Positions 1-7,686 of a stretch of DNA of 64,000 nucleotides are shown piece by piece. Location: the NCBI GenBank assembly GCA_046565505.1, contig JBKHYJ010000035.1, positions 1-64,000 on the forward strand. Reading direction: 5' to 3'. The stretch is from JBKHYJ01 sp046565505 (GTDB lineage Bacteria > Acidobacteriota > Blastocatellia > UBA7656). How positions within the stretch are numbered: position 1 is the first letter of the stretch; every line of letters begins with the position of its first letter. Made by a program: the position numbers and the translations under genes. The notes under the pieces are model-generated. The model did no database searches and had not been told where the DNA came from. It was given only the letters and a program-made list of their open reading frames with translations.

Positions 1-1
1 C

Positions 2-346
2 TACGACTGGCCGGGCAACGTGCGCCAGCTGTGCAACGAGGTGCGCAGGATAGTCGCCTACTCCGACTCCGGGCAGATCGTCACCCCGGACCTCCTCTCC
101 CCCGAGATCGTCCGCGCCAGCCGCGAGGCCGAATTTGACCTCCCCCCGCAGGTGAACGTGTCAGAGCCTCCCCCCGGTTCGACCGAAGCCAAGACGATAG
201 CCGAGGCGGTAGAGGAGCTGGAGAGGCGGATGATTCAGGACGCGCTCAGGAGGTCGTCGGGCAACATCGCGCGGGCCGCCAAAGAACTCGGGCTCACGCG
301 CAGGGGCCTTTACATGAAGATGGACCGCTTGAACTTCAGAGACTGA
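2..346 (+). CDS. Sigma-54-dependent transcriptional regulator, C-terminal end (partial)
   Basis: The reading frame is open at the left edge of the window and ends at 346. The first residues, YDWPGNVRQL, are the conserved end of the AAA+ domain of NtrC-type sigma-54 activators. A linker of about 50 residues follows. The last 45 residues form a Fis-type helix-turn-helix (AAKELGLTRRGLYMKMDRL) that would bind enhancer-like sites upstream of sigma-54 promoters. The ATPase core and any receiver or sensor domain lie outside the window, so the input signal cannot be named. Nothing in the visible part is damaged. Confidence 0.9.
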   Translation, partial: YDWPGNVRQLCNEVRRIVAYSDSGQIVTPDLLSPEIVRASREAEFDLPPQVNVSEPPPGSTEAKTIAEAVEELERRMIQDALRRSSGNIARAAKELGLTRRGLYMKMDRLNFRD

Positions 347-722
347 CCGCCCCGCCGCAATAAGTCATGCCCCGCTCAAATGCTCCACCGCCGCGGGCGC
401 GTGTCACACGTTTAATGCGGTGTATACCTGATAAACAGGTGTTTATCAGGTATACAATCGTTGTAACCGGCTGCCGGTCCTTAGACTTATGTCGAAGGCC
501 CCGCCAGGTGATTAGCAGATATACACCTCCTCCCGACCCGCCGGGAGTCCACCTCCAGCCTAAGTGCCTATTCTACAAGTGGTGTTTGCTCATCCGCCCC
601 CGTGGAAAGCTCGGCACGGACGTTGCACTATCAATAGGCGTAACAAGCAGGATGGCTGAGGCGGGTTGATAGGCCCGCCGAGGCATCAGCAATTAAAATC
701 AAAAACGAAAAGGGAGATAGAC
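347..722. other. Intergenic region without a recognised gene
   Basis: This stretch between the NtrC-type regulator and the small repeat protein holds the perfect inverted repeat at 421-456. A small GC hairpin (GGCGGG/CCCGCC) lies near 658-677, about 45 bases before the next start codon. Possible short reading frames here have no ribosome binding site or recognisable composition. No convincing -35/-10 pair was found for the small gene. Confidence 0.5.
421..456. repeat. Perfect 16-bp inverted repeat
   Basis: The arms TGTATACCTGATAAAC (421-436) and GTTTATCAGGTATACA (441-456) are exact reverse complements separated by AGGT. The element is AT-rich compared with its surroundings and has no T-run on either side, so it does not look like an intrinsic terminator. 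It could be an operator for a dimeric regulator, a cruciform or part of a small dispersed element. It lies 75 bases after the regulator stop codon and about 270 bases before the repeat-protein gene. Confidence 0.8.
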
Positions 723-854
723 ATGAATAACTTACTCGATAGCGGAATTATGCTCGGCGACGGAATCTTACTCGGTGACGGGATACTGCTCAGCGACGGA
801 ATCTTGCTCGGCGACGGGATACTGCTTACTGACGGGATTATGCTCGGCGACTAA
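723..854 (+). CDS. 43-residue hexapeptide-repeat protein
   Basis: An ATG preceded by AGGGAG (about 6 bases upstream) opens a frame of 43 codons. After MNNLL the whole protein is six tandem six-residue units of the form (D/G/S/T)-(S/D)-G-I-(L/M)-L, then GD and stop. At DNA level these are 18-base units from 738 to 845; they differ mainly at third positions, so selection on the peptide is likely. There is no signal peptide, cysteine or charge cluster apart from the regular Asp. A six-residue period with alternating small/acidic and aliphatic residues would suit a beta-solenoid or amyloid-like stack, but that is inference. The family is not recognised. The neighbouring S8 peptidase carries a different hexapeptide tandem, which may be related in role. 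Confidence 0.75.
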   Translation: MNNLLDSGIMLGDGILLGDGILLSDGILLGDGILLTDGIMLGD

Positions 855-876
855 ACGGCGGGGTTTGCGAGTCTCA

Positions 877-910
877 CGCGGGGCCGCACCGGCTCGGCCG
901 CGGCCCCGCG
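877..910 (+). terminator. GC-rich hairpin after the repeat-protein gene
   Basis: An 11-bp perfect stem (CGCGGGGCCGC with GCGGCCCCGCG) and a 12-base loop lie 22 bases after the stop codon at 854. There is no T-run, so it is a weak candidate for intrinsic termination; it could equally protect the short mRNA from 3' decay. Confidence 0.45.
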
Positions 911-1058
911 CCACGCCCTCAAGTTACGCGGGCGAATTAACCGGCCCCACCTGATGCTCGAAACGAATCGATCATAATCGAGGGCCGCGAATGACGATGC
1001 AATTTTTGAAAACGATATAAGCGCGGCGGGCCGGCCTAGGCCCATCAGCATGGCCGGG

Positions 1059-1141
1059 GCGCGGCCGGCAGTGGCCCGGGGCGATTACTCACCTTTATAT
1101 AAATCCCCCCACCGAAAGCCTGGGGCCACTGCCGGCCGCGC
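1059..1141. repeat. Long inverted repeat, 19-bp arms
   Basis: The arms at 1059-1077 and 1123-1141 are perfect reverse complements (arm 1 begins GCGCGGCCGGCAG). They enclose 45 bases that include an AT-rich TTTATATAAA palindrome and further short G/C complementarity. The element begins 8 bases past the stop codon of the HD-GYP/GGDEF gene on the minus strand. Its transcript would fold into a very stable 3' hairpin without a U-tract. Transcript-end protection or a REP-like element are the likeliest readings. Confidence 0.75.
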
Positions 1142-1149
1142 AATTCGCT

Positions 1150-3663
1150 TCAGGACCCGCGGACGATCTTGTACGGAAGCTGAGTGACCTTGTTCCCGGC
1201 CCTCGCCCGCGACTTCGCGTCGTCCTTAGTGCGATACATCCGCTTGTCGGCCTGCATCATCAACTCTTCAAAAGTCTGCCCGTCGGCGGGGATGGTGGCG
1301 GCCCCTATGCTCGCCGTCACGACGACCTTCTCGCCAGTCTGAGTCTCGTAAACGAACTGGCCTATTGCGGCCTGAATCCTGTTTATGACGTAGCCTGCCT
1401 GGTCGTGGTCCGTCATAGGCAGCAGCGCGACAAACTCATCGCCGGCGTAACGGGCTATCACGTCGCACTCGCGCATCTGCCGCCTGACGACCTGTGCGAT
1501 GTGAATCAAGACCCTGTCGCCGACGATGTGGCCGTGCGTGTCGTTAATCTGCTTAAAGTCGTTGAGGTCTATGACGAGAATCGAAAGCGGGTGCTGCGAC
1601 CGATTCGCGGAATTGATCTCGCGCTCGAAGTGGACGCTGAACGCGCGCATGTTCGGGAGCCCCGTCAGCAGATCAGTCAGGGCGGTCTGTCGCGCGTTCT
1701 CAAACAGCAGCGCGTTGTGAAGCGCGTCTGACACGGGCTGCATAATCATATCCATCAGCCGCAGGTGCTCGTCGCTGTAGGAGGAAACGTCCACCGAATA
1801 GAGCGCCACCGCCCCGAACGATTCGCCATTCTTCAGTACGGGGAAGACGGCCACGCCTTTGAAGCGCTCCGCCACGTCGCTGCCGAGGAAGAAGAGGTCC
1901 AGCAGAGGTGACGTGTTATACATCGGGCGGTGGTTGGCCGCGACCCACCCCGTTATGCCCTCGCCCACGCGGAAATTGCGCCCCCTGAACAATTCCTTGT
2001 AGAGGCCGCTCGCGTACTCGGCGCGGATCCCCGTGTTACCCGAGTCGACCAGGTAGATCACGCAGGTGGAGTAAGGCACGAGGTTCGCGATGCGGCTCGT
2101 GACAATTGCGACGGTGTCCTGCAGGCTGAGCGTGCTGCTGAGGACGCGGGCTATGTCCTGGAGCGTCGCCACCTCCTGGTGCGCGGCGGCGATCTTGCTG
2201 AGGGCCACCTCCGTCAGGGGGCGGTGCTCCTCGGCGTACCCGGCGGCCGGCGCGGAGAGATTGTTTACGACGACTGTGGAAAGGCCGGAGAACTCCATGT
2301 CCGGGATTGATATCGAGGCAATCTCTTTGTCGAGCGTTTCGAGGCTCGCCAGAAAGATGCTGACGATGGACGGGTCGAAGAACGTCCCGGCGAGCCGCCT
2401 GATGTGGCCGATGGCCTCTTCGCGCGTGAGCGCCTTGCGGTATGGCCTGTCCGAATGCAGCGCGTCGAAGTGGTCCACGAGCGCCAGTATCCGCGCGCCG
2501 AGCGGTATCTCGTCCCCCTTGAGCCCGTCGGGGTAGCCGCACCCGTCCCACCTCTCGTGGTGCGCGCGGACGTACGCGGCGACAGGGAAATCGAACTTCA
2601 CATTCGACAGTATCTCGGCCCCGATGACCGGGTGGATCTTCATCTTGTTGAACTCGTACTCGGTCAGCTTGCCCGGCTTGTTCAAGATGTAGTCGGGGAC
2701 GCCGAGCTTGCCTATGTCGTGGAGCAGCGACGCGGCTTCCAGGGCTTGCAGCTCTTTGTCGCCCATCCCCATCATGGCCCCGAGTCTGCGCGAGTAAAGC
2801 TGGACGCGGCGTATGTGCTTGTGCGTAGTCTGGTCCTTGGCGTCTATAGCCATCGCCAGCGCTTCAAGCGTCGAGCGGTGTATCTCGTTCACCTGGTCCA
2901 GGTGGCGGCGCTCGTCCTCCATCTTCGTCTGATACGTCTTAAAGGTGTAATAGATGATGACGGGGACGGGCAAAGCCAGCGTGATGACGAGCAGGGTGGC
3001 GATGATCGTGAACGTATTGAGCGTATAGGCGGTCACGCCAACGGCCATCGAGCCCGCGAGGTATGTGACGGGGACCCACGGGAAGGTCTCCCTCCAGACC
3101 TTGAAGAACTTCGCCGTATCTATCGCCTCCGAAAACAGCGCCGTCAGCCCTATGTTGACTACGTAATGCGTTATCGCCATCCCGATGAGCGGCAATAGCA
3201 GCACCTCAAGCGCGTGCTGCTGGCTGGCGAGGAACGTGGTCCTTTCCAGCTTCGCGCGCACGAGCTCGTAGACGCAGGCGGAAGTGAACGCCGACATGCT
3301 CAGGATGGAAGCGTCGATCAGTATGTAGACGCGCCGCTTGGCGAGCTTACGCGACGTCATCACGCCGTCGACCAGGCCCAGCATACCCGCCTGGAACGGC
3401 CCCTGGAGGATGGCGGCGAGAAAGACTATGGATTCCGAAACCGACACATGTGTCTTCGTGCCGGGCAGACGAACGGGGCGCGAGGCCGTGCCGAAGGCGA
3501 TGATGCAGGCGAGCGCCAGCAAGAGGAATTGGTCCTGCGTCGATGAAAAGATAATCCGAAAAGCGGACTCCGCGATCAGGACCACGGTGAGCGTGCCCGT
3601 AATCGCGCACAGGACTGAAACCCTCGTTTTGAAATCGCGCAGCTCCTGCACCATGCGACTCAT
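1150..3663 (-). CDS. Membrane-bound HD-GYP / GAF / GGDEF c-di-GMP enzyme
   Basis: This 837-residue protein should both degrade and make cyclic di-GMP. About seven hydrophobic segments fill residues 15-245 and act as a membrane sensor. An HD-GYP phosphodiesterase domain follows (LLHDIGK with H315-D316; HHERWDGCGYPDG with GYP at 376-378), then a GAF domain (about 510-650) and a C-terminal diguanylate cyclase domain. The active-site signature is AGDEF and an intact RxxD inhibitory site (RECD) lies five residues before it. The ATG at 3663 is chosen because GAGGAGGAGA lies just upstream; a longer form from 3678 has no such site. The gene starts 73 bases after the S8 peptidase stop on the same strand, so it is probably read from the riboswitch-controlled promoter at 6119-6147. 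Which activity dominates cannot be read from sequence. Confidence 0.93.
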   Translation of the reverse strand: MSRMVQELRDFKTRVSVLCAITGTLTVVLIAESAFRIIFSSTQDQFLLLALACIIAFGTASRPVRLPGTKTHVSVSESIVFLAAILQGPFQAGMLGLVDGVMTSRKLAKRRVYILIDASILSMSAFTSACVYELVRAKLERTTFLASQQHALEVLLLPLIGMAITHYVVNIGLTALFSEAIDTAKFFKVWRETFPWVPVTYLAGSMAVGVTAYTLNTFTIIATLLVITLALPVPVIIYYTFKTYQTKMEDERRHLDQVNEIHRSTLEALAMAIDAKDQTTHKHIRRVQLYSRRLGAMMGMGDKELQALEAASLLHDIGKLGVPDYILNKPGKLTEYEFNKMKIHPVIGAEILSNVKFDFPVAAYVRAHHERWDGCGYPDGLKGDEIPLGARILALVDHFDALHSDRPYRKALTREEAIGHIRRLAGTFFDPSIVSIFLASLETLDKEIASISIPDMEFSGLSTVVVNNLSAPAAGYAEEHRPLTEVALSKIAAAHQEVATLQDIARVLSSTLSLQDTVAIVTSRIANLVPYSTCVIYLVDSGNTGIRAEYASGLYKELFRGRNFRVGEGITGWVAANHRPMYNTSPLLDLFFLGSDVAERFKGVAVFPVLKNGESFGAVALYSVDVSSYSDEHLRLMDMIMQPVSDALHNALLFENARQTALTDLLTGLPNMRAFSVHFEREINSANRSQHPLSILVIDLNDFKQINDTHGHIVGDRVLIHIAQVVRRQMRECDVIARYAGDEFVALLPMTDHDQAGYVINRIQAAIGQFVYETQTGEKVVVTASIGAATIPADGQTFEELMMQADKRMYRTKDDAKSRARAGNKVTQLPYKIVRGS

Positions 3664-3736
3664 ATCTCTCCTCCTCAATCTGGTTACGCCTTGTAATCGA
3701 CCGCCGAACCCGACGGCCTTCGCGCCACGCCCATTG

Positions 3737-5794
3737 TTAAGGCAGCGGCGGCTTCGGGTAAAGCCGGTGCGATGGGCCGTTTATCCTCGACACCGGCGCA
3801 CCCTGAAAATCGTCACCCTGAAACAGCACGTCCGTGACCGGGGCGGCGGGCTGGCTCTGGTCCATCAGGTTCGCGGACCATGTCGGCTCCTCGATCCACG
3901 AGCTTGTCCCCGCAAGCTGGTCAATCACCAGCGAGTCAGACACGCTCCCCGTTATCACCACGCCGCCCGTGATTACGACCCCGCCCGTTATCACGACCCC
4001 GCTTGACAGGATGTCCCGGCCGGCTAGCAGGAGCCCGAAGTTGGGCAGCGCCCGGCCTGCCGCGATCAACCCCCTCGTGTTGAAGATCCAGAAGCCCTCG
4101 CTCGGCCGGTGGGCAAACAAGATCCCGTCAGAGTAAATGCAATTGCCCCATGTCACGGTCTCGCCGCCGATGTTGCTCGTGAATTGCAGGTTGGCATTCA
4201 TAGGCCCGAGGTTCGCGTCACGCTCAAGCAGGTTGCCTCCCGCGTTAATCTGGCGGGCGTTAGTCTTGATGGCTCCCGCGACCCTCACCGCCCCCTCCAC
4301 GTTCAGCAGCCCTGCGCCCTGCGTCACCAGCGCCAGCGTGGGCGATTGCCCATCGAGGGAGGCGAGCCGCTGCGCGCTGAAACGGAGGATGGCCTTGATC
4401 ATGCGCGGCGTCAGCGACGGGTTCGCCTGCAACATCAGCGCGATGCCGCCCGCGACGGCGGGCGCGGCCACTGACGTGCCGCTCATTCGGAAGTAGATCG
4501 GGTTCCCGTCCTCCGAATAAACTACCTCCGCCGGGTGCTCGCGGACCAGCGCGGACGCGGGCGAGCATTCGGCCACGATGCGGTTGCCGGGCGCGAGCAG
4601 GTCGGGCTTGGCGAGGCCATCGATGAGCGTGGGGCCGCGCGAGCTGTAGCTCGACGCCAGGTCATCCGAGCGGTTGTTAGTCCACTGGGTGTTGGCGGCG
4701 CCGACCGTTATGACGAACGGGTCGTTCGCCGGCGAGAGGATGGAGCCGTACACAGTATTTCCGGCGGCGTCTTTGCCGAAGTTCCCCGCCGCGACGACCA
4801 CCGCCACGCCCGCCTCGACCGCCGCCTCGGCCGCGAGGCACAGCGGGTCGCGCGAGTAGGAGTCCGTGACCATCGCGCCGATCGAGAGGTTAGCGACGCG
4901 GATGTTGTACGCGCGCTGGTTGGCGACTACCCATTGAAGGGCGGCTATCGTGTCGCTCACGCGGCCCGTGCCATCGCCGCGTATGACGCGGAGGTCGATC
5001 AAGCTGGCGTTGAACGCCAGGCCGGCGTAGGCCGCGCCCGCGCCCGTCATCCTCATCGAATCGACGCCCGTGCCCGCCGCGACGGAGGCGACGTGAGTGC
5101 CATGCCCGTACGGGTCATAACCGTCGCGCAGTTGTTCATTCGTCAGCGTCTCATAGGAGACGAAGTTCTTGCGATACACCACGCGGCTCTGGGCCGCGTT
5201 CGTAATCGAGCGCATGTCCGTATGAGAGCTGTCGCCATAGATGCCGCTGTCCAGAACCGCTATGGTGACGCCCGCGCCATTCAGACCGGAAGGCGCGATG
5301 TAGCCAGAGCGCTGAACCAGGCCCGCCGAGGCGTTCAACCCGTTCGCCCCTATGACCTGGGAGGCCCCCGTCGTCTCCAGCAAGTGGATCGGCGTCGGGG
5401 CCGCCGCCGCGAACGTCTTCGCGTCAGCAGACGTGTAGACCACGTCATCTGAACCGGCCAGTTCGCGGAGCGAGCGGACCGGCACCTCGGCGACGACCGC
5501 GTTCAAGAGTGAAAGGTCTTTGATGAGTACACCGCCGCCTTCGACGACAGCGTTGCGGAGCACGCGCCTCTTGCCCGTGCGCGCCTGAATTATTACTCGA
5601 ATGGTCTTAGAGCCATCCGCCGTGTGGGCGAAGCTTTGGAGTTCAGGCGAAAGCTTCGCGGTTTCAATAGAGTCTCGTCTGCCAACCCGCGCAGGTGCGA
5701 CGTGCGCGTTACTTACTGGGAGGTGGAAGAACGAAAAGAGCAGCAGACCGGCCCAAAACACCCGGGGACCTTGTCGGGCTTCACTGGGTAACAT
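3737..5794 (-). CDS. Secreted S8 (subtilisin-like) serine peptidase with C-terminal hexapeptide repeats
   Basis: The 685-residue precursor has a signal peptide (hydrophobic stretch about 12-30) and an inhibitor-like propeptide region (about 55-125). The subtilase domain has catalytic Asp182 (AVLDSGIYG), His231 (YGHGTHVASVAAG) and Ser441 (MSGTSVAAP), with oxyanion Asn338 (VAAGNFG). All key residues are present, so it should be an active exported endopeptidase. Residues 599-616 are three exact GVVITG units in tandem, followed by a short Ser/Thr-rich tail. The start at 5794 has AGGAGGGA upstream. A long leader with a c-di-GMP-I-like riboswitch and terminator precedes the gene, so expression is probably controlled by c-di-GMP. 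The GGDEF/HD-GYP gene follows on the same strand. Substrates are unknown. Confidence 0.93.
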   Translation of the reverse strand: MLPSEARQGPRVFWAGLLLFSFFHLPVSNAHVAPARVGRRDSIETAKLSPELQSFAHTADGSKTIRVIIQARTGKRRVLRNAVVEGGGVLIKDLSLLNAVVAEVPVRSLRELAGSDDVVYTSADAKTFAAAAPTPIHLLETTGASQVIGANGLNASAGLVQRSGYIAPSGLNGAGVTIAVLDSGIYGDSSHTDMRSITNAAQSRVVYRKNFVSYETLTNEQLRDGYDPYGHGTHVASVAAGTGVDSMRMTGAGAAYAGLAFNASLIDLRVIRGDGTGRVSDTIAALQWVVANQRAYNIRVANLSIGAMVTDSYSRDPLCLAAEAAVEAGVAVVVAAGNFGKDAAGNTVYGSILSPANDPFVITVGAANTQWTNNRSDDLASSYSSRGPTLIDGLAKPDLLAPGNRIVAECSPASALVREHPAEVVYSEDGNPIYFRMSGTSVAAPAVAGGIALMLQANPSLTPRMIKAILRFSAQRLASLDGQSPTLALVTQGAGLLNVEGAVRVAGAIKTNARQINAGGNLLERDANLGPMNANLQFTSNIGGETVTWGNCIYSDGILFAHRPSEGFWIFNTRGLIAAGRALPNFGLLLAGRDILSSGVVITGGVVITGGVVITGSVSDSLVIDQLAGTSSWIEEPTWSANLMDQSQPAAPVTDVLFQGDDFQGAPVSRINGPSHRLYPKPPLP
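3947..4001 (-). repeat. Three tandem 18-base units (GVVITG repeats)
   Basis: Within the S8 peptidase gene three 18-base units encode GVVITG-GVVITG-GVVITG (residues 599-616). The units differ at a few third positions. The six-residue period matches that of the 43-residue protein at 723-854, although the residues differ. Confidence 0.85.
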
Positions 5795-5861
5795 GTGGCT
5801 CCCTCCTAATTTTAATTTATACCTTCTTGCTGTGGATGAAGCGAAAGTCTACTACAAATTT

Positions 5862-5903
5862 AAAAGCCTGCATCGGGCAAGGGGTATCTCCGCGGTGCAG
5901 GCC
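5862..5903 (-). terminator. Intrinsic terminator in the S8 peptidase leader
   Basis: On the minus strand GCCTGCA (5896-5902) can pair with TGCAGGC (5866-5872), followed directly by TTTT (5862-5865) and AAATTT. It lies between the aptamer-like element and the ribosome binding site. That is the place of an expression platform for transcription attenuation. The 23-base loop makes it a moderate rather than strong hairpin. Confidence 0.6.
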
Positions 5904-5916
5904 TGAAAATGCTCGC

Positions 5917-6016
5917 CTTCACTTCGGTAACTGTCCGGCCTGGAAATGCTCTGTTTCAAGGACGACAGCTTTGCGCCTGACTCCAGCGATAGAGTCAGTA
6001 GCCTTTGTCGGTGAAG
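5917..6016 (-). promoter_or_regulatory. Candidate cyclic-di-GMP-I (GEMM-I) riboswitch aptamer
   Basis: Read on the minus strand, this 100-base element has a closing stem CTTCAC/GTGAAG (6011-6016 with 5917-5922), a hairpin CTGACTC/GAGTCAG (5992-5998 with 5977-5983), the linker GCGCAAAGC, a second hairpin CTGTC/GACAG (5964-5968 with 5931-5935), and the 3' joining sequence GTTACCGA (5924-5931). CGCAAAGC and GTTACCGA, in this order and spacing, are the same as in the well-known Vibrio Vc2 c-di-GMP-I aptamer as I remember it. The first joining segment (GGCTAC instead of the usual GGCAAACC) and the non-GNRA loop of the first hairpin deviate, so it may be a variant class. A terminator follows, and the downstream genes include a c-di-GMP enzyme. 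Confidence 0.6.
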
Positions 6017-6118
6017 AAGTCTAAGAATCCTTAATTGAAAAGAACTGCATAAACAACCCTCGGGCGACCGTCACCTGGACGCCCTCAATTAAGCCAACTA
6101 TGTATTCTTAGGACCCCG

Positions 6119-6147
6119 ATTGTAAGCCCGTCGCTTAACCGTGTCAA
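6119..6147 (-). promoter_or_regulatory. Near-consensus sigma-70 type promoter for the S8 peptidase unit
   Basis: On the minus strand TTGACA (6142-6147) and TACAAT (6119-6124) are separated by exactly 17 bases. Transcription would start near 6112, giving a leader of about 318 bases with room for the riboswitch and terminator before the ATG at 5794. This is the best promoter match in the window. Confidence 0.75.
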
Positions 6148-6315
6148 TAATTACTTTATTATGATTCTGTTACACCTGATCGGGTAATCCGGCCCCGGGC
6201 GCCGGTCCGCCGCGGTGATCCAGGACACAGGGAGGCGGCCACTTCCCTCCCGCCGGGCAGGTCGGGGCCGGAACGCCGCGAGGGAAACCGCCGGCCATAC
6301 CGCCCGAATAACCCC

Positions 6316-7686
6316 TCACTGCTCCGTTATAATTGACGGGTCTACGAAACCGCGAACGTCCAGGGGCCATAAGACCGTGAAGTTTGAGCCCGCGCCGACG
6401 GCGCTCACTACTTTAATCCTGCCGCCGAGCAGCTCGACTAATCGCTTGCTGATCGGCAGGCCGAGGCCGGTGCCGCCCGTGTGATTCGGGTTTGAGGTGT
6501 TGACCTGCCGGAACTCCTCGAAGATGAGCGGGATCTGGTCTTCCGCGATGCCCATCCCCGTGTCGCTGACCTCGACGCGCCAGATGTCGTCCACGTCGGC
6601 GCCCGCCTTAATCAATACGGAGCCGCCCGACGGCGTGAACTTTATCGCGTTCGACGCGAGGTTGGTTATCACCTGCGTCACCTTGGTCGGGTCGCTCGTC
6701 ACGGCGGGCAGGCCTGGCTCGACTTCATAATTAAAGTTGACTCCCTTGTCGCTCGCCGTCTGCTTCAGGCCATTGTAGATCGCGTCTATCAACTCCGCCA
6801 CGTCGAAGGCTTGAACTTTTATCTGCGTCCTGCGCGCCTGGAGCCGAGACAGGTCGAGCAGGTCGTTGACGAGCTGGATGAGCATAGTCGTGGATTTTTC
6901 GAGCCGCTCGACGGTCCCCCTCTGGCCCGGTGCGAGCGGCTCCGCCTTGTTCCGCGCGAGCAGGCTGACCAGTCCCGTTATCGCGTTCAGCGGGGTCCGC
7001 ACCTCATGGGCGATCGTCGAGATGAAGCGCGATTTCATCTCGTCCACATGCTTCAGCTTGTCGTTGGCCTCCTGAAGCTCGCGGTTCGCCTGCTCGAGCT
7101 CGCGGCGGCTCTGCGTCAGCTCGGAAAGCACGCGGACCAATTCTTTGTTCTGCGCCTGCAACTCCTCGACCATGCTCGACTCGGAGGCCGAGAAGAAGAG
7201 GTTGCGGATCTCGTCAACGGGCCTGCGCATGCGCTGCTCGTCGTCGAACCATTTCACGGTCTCTATCCGCGTGCCCTTGCCGGGCAGGCTCTCGACCGTG
7301 AACACGTCCATCAGCCTGCGCGACCCGGCGATCCCTTTACCCAGGCCGGTCCTCGATTGGAAATCGCCCGCCAGTATCCTTTCCAGCTCAGGTATGCCCG
7401 GGCCATTGTCCTCGTAGACTATCTCCACCCCCCCGCGGTCACCATTCGCGATCACGGAGACGGTAATGCTCCCGGTCCGCGCGTACTCGTAGATGTTGCG
7501 CGTGAGCTCAGACGCCGCGGTCGTCAGCTTGATCTGCGTGACGTTGTCGAAGCCCAGCTCGCGCGCCGCGAGCCTCACGCGGTCACGCACGCGCGTGAGG
7601 TCGGATTCGCTGCGGATGAATATCGAGCCGATCTTCTCTCGCTTGTACCCCGCGCTCGTGACAGGGTCGAAGAATTCTGCGGTCAA
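6316..7686 (-). CDS. RsbT-like ATPase domain fused to a histidine kinase
   Basis: The 456-residue protein starts with an anti-sigma-type HATPase domain (about 15-148: ASELTRNIYEYA, EDNGPGI, GLGKGIAGSRRLMD) closely resembling RsbT. A coiled coil follows (about 172-218), then a HisKA dimerisation domain (H227 in FISTIAHEVRTPLNA) and a complete second HATPase domain (N-box about 345; DTGMGI; GTGLGLPISKRL). It has no membrane segment. The chosen start is the TTG at 7686, which overlaps the previous stop as TTGA and has GGGAGG upstream; no ATG fits. As last gene of the stressosome operon it is probably an output: the RsbT-like part could dock on RsbR/RsbS and release kinase activity under stress. 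No cognate response regulator is adjacent, so the phosphate acceptor is unknown. Confidence 0.88.
   Translation of the reverse strand: MTAEFFDPVTSAGYKREKIGSIFIRSESDLTRVRDRVRLAARELGFDNVTQIKLTTAASELTRNIYEYARTGSITVSVIANGDRGGVEIVYEDNGPGIPELERILAGDFQSRTGLGKGIAGSRRLMDVFTVESLPGKGTRIETVKWFDDEQRMRRPVDEIRNLFFSASESSMVEELQAQNKELVRVLSELTQSRRELEQANRELQEANDKLKHVDEMKSRFISTIAHEVRTPLNAITGLVSLLARNKAEPLAPGQRGTVERLEKSTTMLIQLVNDLLDLSRLQARRTQIKVQAFDVAELIDAIYNGLKQTASDKGVNFNYEVEPGLPAVTSDPTKVTQVITNLASNAIKFTPSGGSVLIKAGADVDDIWRVEVSDTGMGIAEDQIPLIFEEFRQVNTSNPNHTGGTGLGLPISKRLVELLGGRIKVVSAVGAGSNFTVLWPLDVRGFVDPSIITEQ

Noticed and set aside
2404..3198. Plus-strand frame of 264 codons opposite the HD-GYP gene
   Set aside because: Antisense shadow of a gene whose domains are conserved; composition is not protein-like.
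4535..5452. Long plus-strand frame opposite the S8 peptidase
   Set aside because: It is the antisense of a conserved protease gene and is rich in Arg, Ala, Gly and Val without any domain; long antisense frames are common at this GC content.
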